Part shown: piece after piece, positions 45,817-54,207 of the stretch
Position numbering within the stretch: the stretch's first letter is position 1
Layout of the letters: each line of letters begins with the position of its first letter
Assembly: GCF_029023785.1 (NCBI RefSeq)
Contig: NZ_CP118955.1
Span: 1,762,001-1,826,000, forward strand
Direction: 5' to 3'
Source of the DNA: Enterococcus faecium
GTDB lineage: Bacteria > Bacillota > Bacilli > Lactobacillales > Enterococcaceae
DNA: 64,000 nt
The notes under the pieces: model-generated
Database searches by the model: none
What the model saw: only the letters and a program-made list of their open reading frames with translations
Told to the model about the DNA's origin: nothing
Position numbers and translations under genes: made by a program

Positions 45817-46644
45817 TCACACCTTCCAATTCTTAACATATGAGCGCAAAGTCATCCGCCAGATATGCCGGTTTTTGACGGTCAAGAACTGTTTAGCTGT
45901 TCTTAACAATAATTGTCGTCGGTGACTGGATAAATGCCTTTGATCATATTCATGATAAAATCGATTTTCTGCTTGTAAAATAGAACGGTATCGATTACTT
46001 GAAACTTTTTCATAGTCTAAAACCGAAAGATCATGTTCCATTCGTACAGGAAGGATCTCCACAGTTTTTTCCAACTGATCCACTTTCCAAAACAGCCAAT
46101 GATCCAAAAAATCTAAAGAAAAAGCAGGATTAAACCCGCCAATCTTTTTTAGAAATTTGACAGACCAGGCAACACCTGAATTGATTGCCATGATTCGTTC
46201 AGCTGTTGGGCCTTCAACTTCTACTGCTTGAGCTGTACGATTGATATAACGATCTGAATATAGGGGAGAAACTTGTCGGCTCCCAGAAAAAATCATCGGA
46301 ACTGCAGCAACACATTCATCTGTAAAGGTTACTTTACGCAATAGTTCAAAATAATCGTCGACTAGCCTCGTATCCTGATCCAGAGTGACGAGACAACGTG
46401 TTCCTTCATCTGCTTGAGACAACGCAAAATTATAAGCCACCGCTAAACCAGGATTTTGCGGATCATGATGATAAACGATATTTTCTTTTTCAAACAGCTC
46501 ATTTTGCTGCCTTTGAGGACTATTATCGTAAATAATAAGCTGAATTTGCTTTTCGCTAAGTGCTTTGCTTAATGGTCCATAAGCTGGAGATTGACTGAAT
46601 AGTTGCTGATAAAGCACAACGACTACTAATATTTCTGGTTTCAT
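45817..46644 (-). CDS. epaC: Family 2 glycosyltransferase, EpaC-like
   Basis: The 275-residue GT2 has ILVVVVLYQQLFSQSP, LIIYDNSPQRQ, and LVTLDQDTRL as its DxD site. The sequence class is that of rhamnosyltransferases. Its ATG shares one base with the epaB stop (TGATG), so translation is coupled. By position and type it is epaC. Confidence 0.88.
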   Translation of the reverse strand: MKPEILVVVVLYQQLFSQSPAYGPLSKALSEKQIQLIIYDNSPQRQQNELFEKENIVYHHDPQNPGLAVAYNFALSQADEGTRCLVTLDQDTRLVDDYFELLRKVTFTDECVAAVPMIFSGSRQVSPLYSDRYINRTAQAVEVEGPTAERIMAINSGVAWSVKFLKKIGGFNPAFSLDFLDHWLFWKVDQLEKTVEILPVRMEHDLSVLDYEKVSSNRYRSILQAENRFYHEYDQRHLSSHRRQLLLRTAKQFLTVKNRHIWRMTLRSYVKNWKV

Positions 46645-47444
46645 CAGAAAAAACGCCACCCCCACTTATTGAAAAATTTCATCATAGAAGTCAAAAACAC
46701 GCGAAACAGTTTTGCATTTCGATGCGCACCCTTCCCGTAAAAATGGATAACTGCATAAAAGGGTGTGTACAATAACTTGTAACCTGCTTTTTCAAAACTC
46801 AAACACAAGTCGTTGTCTTCAAAGTACATGAAGAAACGCTCATCAAACCCCTTTATCTCTTTAAATTTATCAATATCAGCTACCATAAAACTACCTGAGA
46901 TCATCCGTACATAACTATTAGCATCAGTAGGCAATCCTCGGCATTCAAACACAGCCAGTCGTTTGTCAAACTTTTTTTTGACCCATTTGAAAGGCACAAA
47001 GCGCAAAACGTAATCAAAAACAGCCAGCTGCTCACGGATGAGGTGCTGAGTTGTTCCATCTTCATTAAGAATCTTAGGTGCTAACATCGCACATTCCGGA
47101 TGTTCTTTCAATAACAAGACCAATGCTGTAACTGTCTCTTCATCCACTAAAATATCTGGGTTACAAATAATGCCATAGCGAGAATCGCTAGCTATCAGAT
47201 TGTGATTATGTCCATAACCAAATCCGGAATTTTCATCATGAAAATAGATATCGATGTAGGGATATTTCCTATACTCTGTTAGTCTTTTTTTGTACTCGGG
47301 AAGTGAATTGTTGTCAAAAATTCGGATTTTTACTGCTGTTTCATCTTTTACAGTTGAAATAAAATTATCTAGTGTCCGAAAAATTTTATCACTGTTTGCC
47401 GTCACAATACTAATAAGGATCGGCTGGTTTAATTTGTTATTCAT
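46644..47444 (-). CDS. epaB: Family 2 rhamnosyltransferase, EpaB-like
   Basis: The 266-residue GT2 has ISIVTANSDKIFRTLDNF, IFDNNSLPEY, NPDILVDEET and FFMYFEDNDLCLSFEKAGY, the pattern of WbbL-type rhamnosyltransferases. It likely adds the first rhamnose to the EpaA lipid product. It overlaps epaA by 8 bp. Confidence 0.9.
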   Translation of the reverse strand: MNNKLNQPILISIVTANSDKIFRTLDNFISTVKDETAVKIRIFDNNSLPEYKKRLTEYRKYPYIDIYFHDENSGFGYGHNHNLIASDSRYGIICNPDILVDEETVTALVLLLKEHPECAMLAPKILNEDGTTQHLIREQLAVFDYVLRFVPFKWVKKKFDKRLAVFECRGLPTDANSYVRMISGSFMVADIDKFKEIKGFDERFFMYFEDNDLCLSFEKAGYKLLYTPFYAVIHFYGKGAHRNAKLFRVFLTSMMKFFNKWGWRFF

Positions 47445-48576
47445 CTATATGACGGTTCCATTTCTTCAAATATTTCTGTTTTACTTGCGTACGGTACTCT
47501 TTATTCCCTAAAAATCGCAATGTTTTTAAAATAAACTGATGTTTCTCATTGATCAGACCAATCAATTCAAATAATAAAATTGCAGCAAACAACATGGCAA
47601 TAATCAATATGATCGTTCCGATTCTTCCAGTATAATTCATGACCATAGCTGTGAAAGAAAACATCAAAGCCATCGCATAAATCGTCAGGACAGCACCTTT
47701 ATGAGTAAAGCCTAAACTGATTAGTCGGTGATGAAGATGTTTTTTATCTGCTGTAGAAAAAGAAACACGGTTTGCTTTTCTCCTAATGATAGCAAAAAAC
47801 GTGTCTGTTACCGGCACTCCCATGACGATCAGCAAAGAAATCGATGAAACAAAAGTCACGTTCTTCAGCCCTTGTAGTGAAAGGACGGCCATCATAAACC
47901 CTAGGAATAGAGCTCCTGTATCGCCTAAATAAATCTTTGCCGGATAAAAATTGTAAGGAAAAAAACCGATAATACTTGCTACAAGACAGAAAATAACAAC
48001 TGGAATATACACTGTAGAAGCATGGAGGAAAAAATATCCAATGATTCCTATCGTAATTAAACCGATCAATGAAATCCCTGCCGCCAGCCCATCCAAACCG
48101 TCAATCAGATTGACCGCATTCGTGATACCGAAGATCCAAAAAATCGTTACGGGAAAACTAAGCCAGCCTAGTTGGATATATCCAATAAAAGGAAGCGTGA
48201 AGGAATCAATACGTATATCTGCTACAAAATAAATAATAAGAGAAGCAATCAAGATCCCTATACTTTTTTGTTTAGGTGTCAGCTCATATTTATCATCGAG
48301 CACTCCTGTGACTATGATTACTAAAGAAGCAATCAAGATCGGTACAATATACGATTGAGGGATAATTTTACGGAATAAGAATAAAGTCGATATAACAAAT
48401 GAAATAAAGATAGGCAGTCCGCCCGCTGAAGGCATTGGAACTTTATTTATTCTTCTTTCATTTGGTTTGTCGACCATACCTGTTTGTACTGAAATGATTT
48501 TGAATACAGGTGTTAATATCAGTGATAATAAAATTGTCAGAAAAAATCTTATAACCATACTAAAAGAAACAAGCAT
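47437..48576 (-). CDS. epaA: UDP-GlcNAc:undecaprenyl-phosphate transferase (TagO/WecA family), EpaA
   Basis: This enzyme links GlcNAc-phosphate to undecaprenyl phosphate and primes wall-polymer synthesis. The 379-residue protein has about 11 helices with the family motifs VDKPNERRINKVPMPSAGG, DDKYELTPKQK, NLIDGLDGLAAG, YLGDTGALFLGF and the KKHLHHRLISLGF His cluster. It is the first gene of the epa operon and could also prime other wall polymers. Confidence 0.93.
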   Translation of the reverse strand: MLVSFSMVIRFFLTILLSLILTPVFKIISVQTGMVDKPNERRINKVPMPSAGGLPIFISFVISTLFLFRKIIPQSYIVPILIASLVIIVTGVLDDKYELTPKQKSIGILIASLIIYFVADIRIDSFTLPFIGYIQLGWLSFPVTIFWIFGITNAVNLIDGLDGLAAGISLIGLITIGIIGYFFLHASTVYIPVVIFCLVASIIGFFPYNFYPAKIYLGDTGALFLGFMMAVLSLQGLKNVTFVSSISLLIVMGVPVTDTFFAIIRRKANRVSFSTADKKHLHHRLISLGFTHKGAVLTIYAMALMFSFTAMVMNYTGRIGTIILIIAMLFAAILLFELIGLINEKHQFILKTLRFLGNKEYRTQVKQKYLKKWNRHIDE

Positions 48577-48651
48577 ATGGGCACCTACTTTAATTAAGAG
48601 TCATAATTATTATAAATTACTGATATAAATTTACAATAAGAACTCTTGTTT

Positions 48652-49575
48652 CTACTTTTTTTTATGAGAAAATTTAGTTTTCAATTTATTGAACCATTTT
48701 CGGCTTGGATCTCGACGTTTTTTGATTTGATGACCCGTCACGTATTCTTGAACAACTGCATTGATGATTCCGCCCAAAATGATGATCGTAGCAGCAAAAT
48801 TAAGCCAAAGCATGAGTACAATAAAACTTCCTATGATCTGATAACCGCTGATCCTCGTTGCAAAATACCTAGCATAGATACTAAACACTTGTGATAACAG
48901 CATCCAGCCGACAGTAGCGAAGATCGTGCCCGGAATGATCGTCTTCAACTTCAACTGAGCATTAGGGACAATTAAATAAATCAAGAACATGATGACAAAT
49001 AAAGCTACCAATGTGATTGGCCACTTCAAAGTTTGGAACTGATCGATAAAGTTCACGGGTATTTGTACGATTGGCTGAATAGCATCCAAAATCAGCTGTC
49101 CCAACCCAAGAACGATAGTTACCCCACTAATAGCAATCATGAACAAGACAATGACAATTAGTGAGAAGAAACGGACGATCAAAAAATTTTTTCTATTTTC
49201 TACGCCATACGCTTTATTCATCGCAATTTGCAAAGCATTGATACTTTGACTTGCAGACCATAAAGCCGCTAATGCAGAAACGGATAACAAGCCTCCTGAA
49301 CTTTGTGTCAAAAGGTCTTTGATTGCAGGACCGATAAACTGGTAAACGGTCTCAGGAATCACTTCTCGTAAATAGGTCAGTACAGTCTCTTGATCGATGT
49401 GGAGAAACGGTAAAATATTACCAAAAGCAATAATCAATGGAAATAAAGACAAGAGTAAATAATAAGCAACGACGACAGAGGTCGTACTCATTTCTGAATC
49501 AGTGATGCGCTTTTGAGTCGTCTCAATAAAGCGCATCAGATTTTCATTTTGTTTTATTTTGTTCCAAACTTTCAT
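48652..49575 (-). CDS. YihY/virulence factor BrkB family membrane protein
   Basis: The 307-residue protein has six membrane helices and the family signature SVVVAYYLLLSLFPLIIAF followed by later LLWSQVFSIYAR-like sequence. Once mislabelled RNase BN, the family has no settled function. It ends with a strongly basic tail. It lies 31 bp after map and just upstream of epaA, an arrangement also seen in E. faecalis as I recall. Confidence 0.9.
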   Translation of the reverse strand: MKVWNKIKQNENLMRFIETTQKRITDSEMSTTSVVVAYYLLLSLFPLIIAFGNILPFLHIDQETVLTYLREVIPETVYQFIGPAIKDLLTQSSGGLLSVSALAALWSASQSINALQIAMNKAYGVENRKNFLIVRFFSLIVIVLFMIAISGVTIVLGLGQLILDAIQPIVQIPVNFIDQFQTLKWPITLVALFVIMFLIYLIVPNAQLKLKTIIPGTIFATVGWMLLSQVFSIYARYFATRISGYQIIGSFIVLMLWLNFAATIIILGGIINAVVQEYVTGHQIKKRRDPSRKWFNKLKTKFSHKKK

Positions 49576-49606
49576 GTACCTCTCCCGTACCTATTGACTG
49601 GATAGA

Positions 49607-50371
49607 TCAATAAGTGCCTTCTTCTCCTTGTGATGTCAAAATTCTTGGACCATCTTTAGTAATAGCCAATGTATGTTCATATTGGCAAGAAAGTCCGCCG
49701 TCTCTTGTATACGCAGTCCAGCCGTTAGGATCCATTTTCATTTTCCAAGTTCCGGTATTAACCATAGGTTCGATCGTGATAACCATGCCTTCTTTCAACC
49801 GCAACCCTTTTCCAGCTTCTCCGTAATGAGGAACTGCTGGTTCTTCATGAATCGTAGGACCAACGCCATGACCAATAAAATCACGAACGATCGCTAGATT
49901 TTCGCCTTCTACATAAGTTTGGATAGCATGACCGATGTCACCAATCCGATTCCCTACTTGTGCTTGCTCAATACCGATGTACAAAGCTTTCTTCGTTACT
50001 TCCATCAATCGGTCGATCTCAGGTGTAGATTCTCCAACTACATAGGCCCAACAAGAATCAGAAATGCCGCCTTTCAAATCGATACACATATCGACTTTTA
50101 CCAAATCACCGTTTTTCAAAGGCTTTTTACGAGGGAATCCATGACAAATTTCATCATTTATACTGATACAAGTCGCATATTCATACCCTTCAAAGCCAAT
50201 TTGCGCAGCAATTCCGCCATGACTCTCGATATAGTTTCTGACAAATACCTCAATATCCCAACTTGTGATTCCTGGTTTTATAAAATCACGCAGATTTTTA
50301 TGTACATCTGCTAATAAAGCTCCAGATTCTGCCATCATTTCAATTTCACGTGCTGATTTTAAAGTAATCAT
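49607..50371 (-). CDS. map: Methionine aminopeptidase, type I
   Basis: It removes the initiator methionine from nascent proteins. The 254-residue enzyme has the dinuclear metal ligands in context: Asp in LVKVDMCIDLKGG and ISDSCWAYVVG, His in FIGHGVGPTIHEEPAVPHY, Glu in VITIEPMVN, and Glu near QYEHTLAIT. It lacks the zinc-finger N-terminal extension. It is divergent from the flavodoxin gene and upstream of the YihY gene. Confidence 0.96.
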   Translation of the reverse strand: MITLKSAREIEMMAESGALLADVHKNLRDFIKPGITSWDIEVFVRNYIESHGGIAAQIGFEGYEYATCISINDEICHGFPRKKPLKNGDLVKVDMCIDLKGGISDSCWAYVVGESTPEIDRLMEVTKKALYIGIEQAQVGNRIGDIGHAIQTYVEGENLAIVRDFIGHGVGPTIHEEPAVPHYGEAGKGLRLKEGMVITIEPMVNTGTWKMKMDPNGWTAYTRDGGLSCQYEHTLAITKDGPRILTSQGEEGTY

Positions 50372-50461
50372 ATTTTCGTCTCCTTTTTACAAATCCCTCT
50401 CATTTTAACATAGCGGCATACATTTAGCCAAATGACATTCCCCAGGTGTCTCTAGGTTTTA

Positions 50462-50490
50462 TTTTCTTTTCAATGATGTTTTGGTATAAT
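50462..50490 (+). promoter_or_regulatory. Probable promoter of the flavodoxin gene
   Basis: TATAAT at 50485, preceded by TGG (near an extended -10), with a weak TTTTCT at 17 bp upstream. Confidence 0.5.
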
Positions 50491-50528
50491 TCATAATTGT
50501 TAAATAATTATAAACGAGGAGGCACATC

Positions 50529-50969
50529 ATGGCTTTAGCAAAAATCGTATATGCTAGCATGACAGGAAACACTGAAGAAATCGCCGATATTGTTGCAGAA
50601 GCATTTGAAAATCTGGATATCGAAGTCGAAATCAACGAATGTACCCAAGTAGATGCAGATGAATTCGAGGAGGCAGATATTTGCGTAGTAGCTACTTATA
50701 CATACGATGATGGCGATCTGCCTGATGAGATCGTAGACTTTTATGAAGACTTGCAAGAATTGGATCTATTGGGAAAAATTTACGGTGTCTGCGGATCTGG
50801 TGATACTTTTTACGATGAATTCTGCAAATCGGTGGATGATTTCGATGCTGCTTTTGCAAAAACAGGCGCATCAAAAGGAGCCGAAAATGTTAAAGTGGAT
50901 CTGAATGCTGAAGAAGAAGATATCGAAAATTTAGAAGCTTTCGCTAAAGAACTAGTCGCAAAAATTTAA
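50529..50969 (+). CDS. Flavodoxin
   Basis: The 146-residue FMN protein has the phosphate-binding loop YASMTGNTEEIAD, the aromatic and acidic FMN loop TYTYDDGDLPDE, and GSGDTFYDEFCKSVD. It shuttles electrons at low potential in the cytoplasm. Length is that of short-chain flavodoxins. It is a single gene with promoter and a strong terminator. Confidence 0.95.
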   Translation: MALAKIVYASMTGNTEEIADIVAEAFENLDIEVEINECTQVDADEFEEADICVVATYTYDDGDLPDEIVDFYEDLQELDLLGKIYGVCGSGDTFYDEFCKSVDDFDAAFAKTGASKGAENVKVDLNAEEEDIENLEAFAKELVAKI

Positions 50970-50981
50970 TATACTTGCAAT

Positions 50982-51022
50982 AAAAGAGCCATCCAGATTT
51001 ATTCAATCTGGATGGCTCTTTT
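50982..51022 (+). terminator. Terminator of the flavodoxin gene
   Basis: A perfect 18-bp stem (AAAAGAGCCATCCAGATT against 51005-51022), 5-nt loop, T run. Confidence 0.95.
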
Positions 51023-51146
51023 ATTCATTGCATTCATGGAAGAGTTCTTCGGGAGTTAAAAATGCATACGCTGTAAGAAAAACGAACTTTTCCTTATTTT
51101 GACACATCTCTTGTTACCTACTGATTTGTGGAACTTTTGAGTATAT

Positions 51147-51716
51147 TCAATCGATTTCGATTGGTTCTTTGAATTTCAAGATAGCATCTATACTGTCTTG
51201 GATCATCTTTTCAATCTGTTCATCAGTTGGATGGATGATGCTTGAAGACATCAAAGCTGCGATCCCAGTAGCTATGATCCATGTCCCATTATACAAAGAT
51301 TCGATCTGCTCTTCTGAAAGATTCACATAAGCTGGATCGCGTTTCACTGTATTCACAAAGTAAGTATAAGAGAAATTCTGCATCTCTTTTCCTCCACCAT
51401 ATTCTTCTAAGTACAGTGAACGATACAACTTCTTCTCTCTTCTTGCAAAATGGATATAATTAAAAGCAAGATCGATAATCGTATTCCCTGTATGCTCAAC
51501 AGTGAACACTTCATATTGTAAATGATCATAGATCTGCTCAAAAAGAGCTTGTCTCAAGTCATCCATATTTTTAAACTCAAGATAAATCGGTTGCGTGGAA
51601 CAATTCATTTTGTTCGCGATGTTTCTCGCAGTAAATCGTGTAAATCCATCGGTGGCAGCTACTTCATAAGCAGCTGCCAAAATCTGTTCTCTAGTAATCG
51701 TCTTTTTTCTTGCCAT
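51147..51716 (-). CDS. TetR/AcrR family transcriptional regulator
   Basis: The 189-residue protein has an N-terminal TetR helix-turn-helix (ITREQILAAAYEVAATDGF, then RNIANKMNCSTQPIYLEF) and a helical ligand domain. The signal and targets are unknown. It is divergent from the aminopeptidase gene, with about 255 bp of AT-rich DNA between them, which is where a self-regulatory operator would be expected. I could not pick out a clear palindrome there. Confidence 0.9.
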   Translation of the reverse strand: MARKKTITREQILAAAYEVAATDGFTRFTARNIANKMNCSTQPIYLEFKNMDDLRQALFEQIYDHLQYEVFTVEHTGNTIIDLAFNYIHFARREKKLYRSLYLEEYGGGKEMQNFSYTYFVNTVKRDPAYVNLSEEQIESLYNGTWIIATGIAALMSSSIIHPTDEQIEKMIQDSIDAILKFKEPIEID

Positions 51717-51900
51717 ATTTTTTTAATCTCCTTAATTTTTTTATAACGCTTCCACCATTGATTAATTTCATTGTAACATGTTTTTTTTGATATGCAAAAT
51801 TAGTTTTTGATTTTCTTCACAAGCTGAAATAGCAAGTAGTAACATATATCATGAAACTTAACCTTAAAAAAATAACCTCCTTTTTTTATTTAAAGCCTCA

Positions 51901-51929
51901 TTGTTTGAATCATAATTAAATGGTATCAT
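51901..51929 (+). promoter_or_regulatory. Sigma-A promoter of the aminopeptidase gene
   Basis: TTGTTT at 51901 and TATCAT at 51924 are 17 bp apart, 42 bp before the ATG; GAGGAGG is the ribosome site. Confidence 0.65.
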
Positions 51930-51971
51930 GCTAATAGTTACCAGAAAAAATGGTGAGGAGGAATTTTTATT

Positions 51972-53204
51972 ATGTTATCTGATTTTAATGAACTTCTAAA
52001 AAAATATGCACGCTTAATTGCAGAAACTGGCGTAGCCACAGAAAAAGGACACACAGTTGTTTTACAGATCAGCGTGGAACAGGCACCCCTTGCTCGATTG
52101 ATCACACAAGAAGCTTATAAACTAGGAGCCGCTGAGGTTATCGTTCAATGGACTGACGACCAGATCCAAAGAGAATTTCTTTTACATGCTGCAACGGATC
52201 GTATTGAGAATGTACCACAATCTAAAATCGATCAAGCGGATGAATGGCTTGAAAAAGGAGCAAGCAGGATCAGCGTTGTTTCTGCCGATCCCGATGCATT
52301 TGCTGGTGTAGATAGCCATCGAGTAGCGTCTTATCAATCAGCGAATGGCAAAGCACTAATGAATTTACGCAAGGCAACTCAAGCAAATAAAGTCAGTTGG
52401 ACTGTCGTGGCTGCGGCTGGTAAACAATGGGCAGCAAAAGTCTTCCCAGAACTGCCAGAAGAAAAACAAGTTGAGGCATTATGGGATCAGATTTTCAAAA
52501 CGACTCGTGTCTATGAAGAAGACCCTGTCTTAGCATGGAAGAAGCATGATGAAAAATTAGCAAAAAAAGCAGAAGAATTGAATCGAGAACAATTTTCTGC
52601 CCTTCACTATACTGCTCCCGGTACAGATATCATTATCGGATTGCCTAAAAACCATCTTTGGGAAGGCGCTGGAAGCTATAATGCTCGTGGAGAAAAATTC
52701 ATGGCAAATATGCCGACGGAAGAAGTGTTCACAGCACCTGACAGTCATCGAGTAGATGGTTACATTTCAAGTACAAAGCCACTGAGTTATGCTGGCACCA
52801 TCATCTCGGGTATGAAATTTACTTTTAAAGATGGAAAAGTTGTTGATTTTTCTGCCGAACAAGGAGAAGATGTCTTAGCAAAACTGCTTGATACAGATGA
52901 AGGTGCGCGTCGTTTAGGAGAAGTCGCACTTGTACCTGACCCTTCACCTATTTCTCAATCTGGCATCATCTTTTTCAATACATTATTTGATGAAAACGCA
53001 TCGAATCACTTAGCACTAGGTTCTGCTTATGCCTTCAGTGTGAAAGGCGGTACAGAAATGTCCGATGAAGAATTAGCAGAAGCTGGATTGAATAGAAGTC
53101 AAACCCACGTAGATTTCATGGTAGGATCTGACAAGATGGATATCGACGGAATCCGTGAAGATGGCTCTACAGTACCGATTTTCCGAAATGGCGATTGGGC
53201 TTGA
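51972..53204 (+). CDS. M29 family aminopeptidase (PepS/AmpS type)
   Basis: The 410-residue metallopeptidase matches the thermophilic-aminopeptidase (M29) family: FNELLKKYARLIAETGVA at the start, IGLPKNHLWEGAGSYNARGE, MPTEEVFTAPDSHRVDGYI, and NHLALGSAYAF with conserved His, Glu and Asp ligands. It trims N-terminal residues from peptides in the cytoplasm. It is monocistronic with its own promoter and terminator. Confidence 0.94.
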   Translation: MLSDFNELLKKYARLIAETGVATEKGHTVVLQISVEQAPLARLITQEAYKLGAAEVIVQWTDDQIQREFLLHAATDRIENVPQSKIDQADEWLEKGASRISVVSADPDAFAGVDSHRVASYQSANGKALMNLRKATQANKVSWTVVAAAGKQWAAKVFPELPEEKQVEALWDQIFKTTRVYEEDPVLAWKKHDEKLAKKAEELNREQFSALHYTAPGTDIIIGLPKNHLWEGAGSYNARGEKFMANMPTEEVFTAPDSHRVDGYISSTKPLSYAGTIISGMKFTFKDGKVVDFSAEQGEDVLAKLLDTDEGARRLGEVALVPDPSPISQSGIIFFNTLFDENASNHLALGSAYAFSVKGGTEMSDEELAEAGLNRSQTHVDFMVGSDKMDIDGIREDGSTVPIFRNGDWA

Positions 53205-53248
53205 GTATACTTTCGCACACATGCAAAAAATAATATAAAGCATAGAAT

Positions 53249-53281
53249 AAAGGATCTAAGCTATTGGCTTAGATCCTTTAT
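53249..53281 (+). terminator. Terminator of the aminopeptidase gene
   Basis: AAAGGATCTAAGC pairs with GCTTAGATCCTTT across a short loop, followed by T-rich DNA. Confidence 0.85.
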
Positions 53282-53318
53282 TTCGCTAAACAACCCCACC
53301 GTTTTTTTATATGGTACT

Positions 53319-53709
53319 TTGAAAAGGAAAGTTGTAAGTATTAACCCATCAGCTATTACTAAAAATAATAAAAAGTCATCTTCAGTTCATTCCCATTGGC
53401 TTTACGTAAAGCTTCAAGTTATACCGCTAGAGTTAAGAACGATATATCTTTCGTTGGATAGGACTGGTATAAGCCAATCGAAATCGTTTAATTCGAATCT
53501 ATTGAAGTATGAAAATCAACTACACCGTCGACCTAGTAAGTTTTTCTTTAGTAATCAATTTTTCCCTATTTTCTCTTCGACTGTTTATTGATGGACTAAG
53601 ACATACGCATGCATCTATTTTACTTTATCAAGGAGTAAATATACTTAGCGTATCGAAACGTTTAGGACATAGCAGTTTAGAAACTACAATGTCTACTTAT
53701 ACAAAATAA
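53319..53709 (+). pseudogene. Remnant of a tyrosine recombinase (integrase) gene
   Basis: The 3' part (about 53590-53709) encodes the C-terminal signature of phage/ICE integrases: GLRHTHASILLYQGVN, then VSKRLGHSSLETTMSTYTK ending in the likely catalytic Tyr. The upstream stretch is in another frame (53319-53591) and lacks the N-terminal and first catalytic-arginine boxes, so the gene has an internal deletion plus frameshift. It ends 37 bp from the 3' end of tRNA-Arg, the usual place for an integrase next to its attachment site. No active element remains. Confidence 0.8.
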
Positions 53710-53742
53710 CCCCCTGTACCGCAAAGGATACAGGGGTTATTT
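53707..53742. terminator. Terminator of tRNA-Arg
   Basis: AATAACCCC-TGTA pairs with TACAGGGGTTATT with one bulge. It follows the tRNA on the minus strand and also overlaps the end of the integrase remnant. Confidence 0.75.
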
Positions 53743-53745
53743 GTA

Positions 53746-53819
53746 CGTTCCTGACTGGAATTGAACCAGCGACCTATCGCTTAGGAGGCGATTGCTCTAT
53801 CCTACTGAGCTACAGGAAC
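53746..53819 (-). tRNA. tRNA-Arg (anticodon CCT)
   Basis: The 74-nt gene folds as a standard cloverleaf: acceptor GTTCCTG/CAGGAAC with G discriminator, D-loop AGCTCAGTAGGATAGAGC, anticodon arm ATCGC-CTCCTAA-GCGAT, and T-arm with GGTTCAATTCC. The CCA end is not encoded. It reads AGG codons. Its 3' end faces the integrase remnant. Confidence 0.95.
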
Positions 53820-53972
53820 AATTTCAATAAATCAATTGTAGCTTGTTTGTTTTTTACTTGCAAGCTTATCTGCTAAAAAAATCAGCTTATAAGTTAGGCA
53901 AAACGTTTCCACTAGTCCTTAACAGATGATAAACTAGAGGTAGAATGAAATAATGTAGGGAGGTTCTTTCCA

Positions 53973-54137
53973 ATGAATGATAAGCCAAAAGAAAAAGTAT
54001 ACGCAGAACGCTTAGATTCATCTAAAAAAAATCGGGAAAAGATTACGAAAGAAGCAATCCAAGACCACAAAAAAGAAAACCCTAAAACAAAAGAAAACAA
54101 AAAATTCAAATTTACGAAAAAAGAGGATTTACTTTAA
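53973..54137 (+). CDS. Small lysine-rich protein, 54 residues
   Basis: This short gene has a clear GGGAGG site at 53958-53963, an ATG, 54 codons and a TAA, and it is followed by a strong terminator. The product (MNDKPKEKVYAERLDSS at the start, ending FTKKEDLL) is highly charged: about one third Lys, many Glu, no cysteine and no membrane segment. It is probably disordered or helical and might bind nucleic acid or ribosomes. No family is recognised. Gene structure is well supported; function is unknown. Confidence 0.75.
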   Translation: MNDKPKEKVYAERLDSSKKNREKITKEAIQDHKKENPKTKENKKFKFTKKEDLL

Positions 54138-54162
54138 CATTTTCCTTCAAATGCCAAATGAA

Positions 54163-54205
54163 AAACAAAAGGGTGGTGACAAAAATATTGTCATCACCCG
54201 TTTTT
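54163..54205. terminator. Bidirectional terminator (GTGACA family)
   Basis: GGGTGGTGAC pairs perfectly with GTCATCACCC, with A run left and T run right, between the small gene and the Eis-like gene. Confidence 0.85.
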
Positions 54206-54207
54206 TA

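Noticed and set aside
51717..51971. Operator palindrome for the TetR regulator
   Set aside because: The divergent gap is AT-rich and no convincing symmetric site of 14 bp or more could be picked out by eye.
53319..53591. 90-codon ORF read as an independent gene
   Set aside because: It has no family match or ribosome site and is best taken as the out-of-frame upstream part of the integrase remnant.
53912..54109. Minus-strand ORF of 65 codons opposite the small lysine-rich gene
   Set aside because: It has no ribosome site and its phenylalanine/serine-rich product is the antisense image of a lysine-rich gene that has full expression signals.
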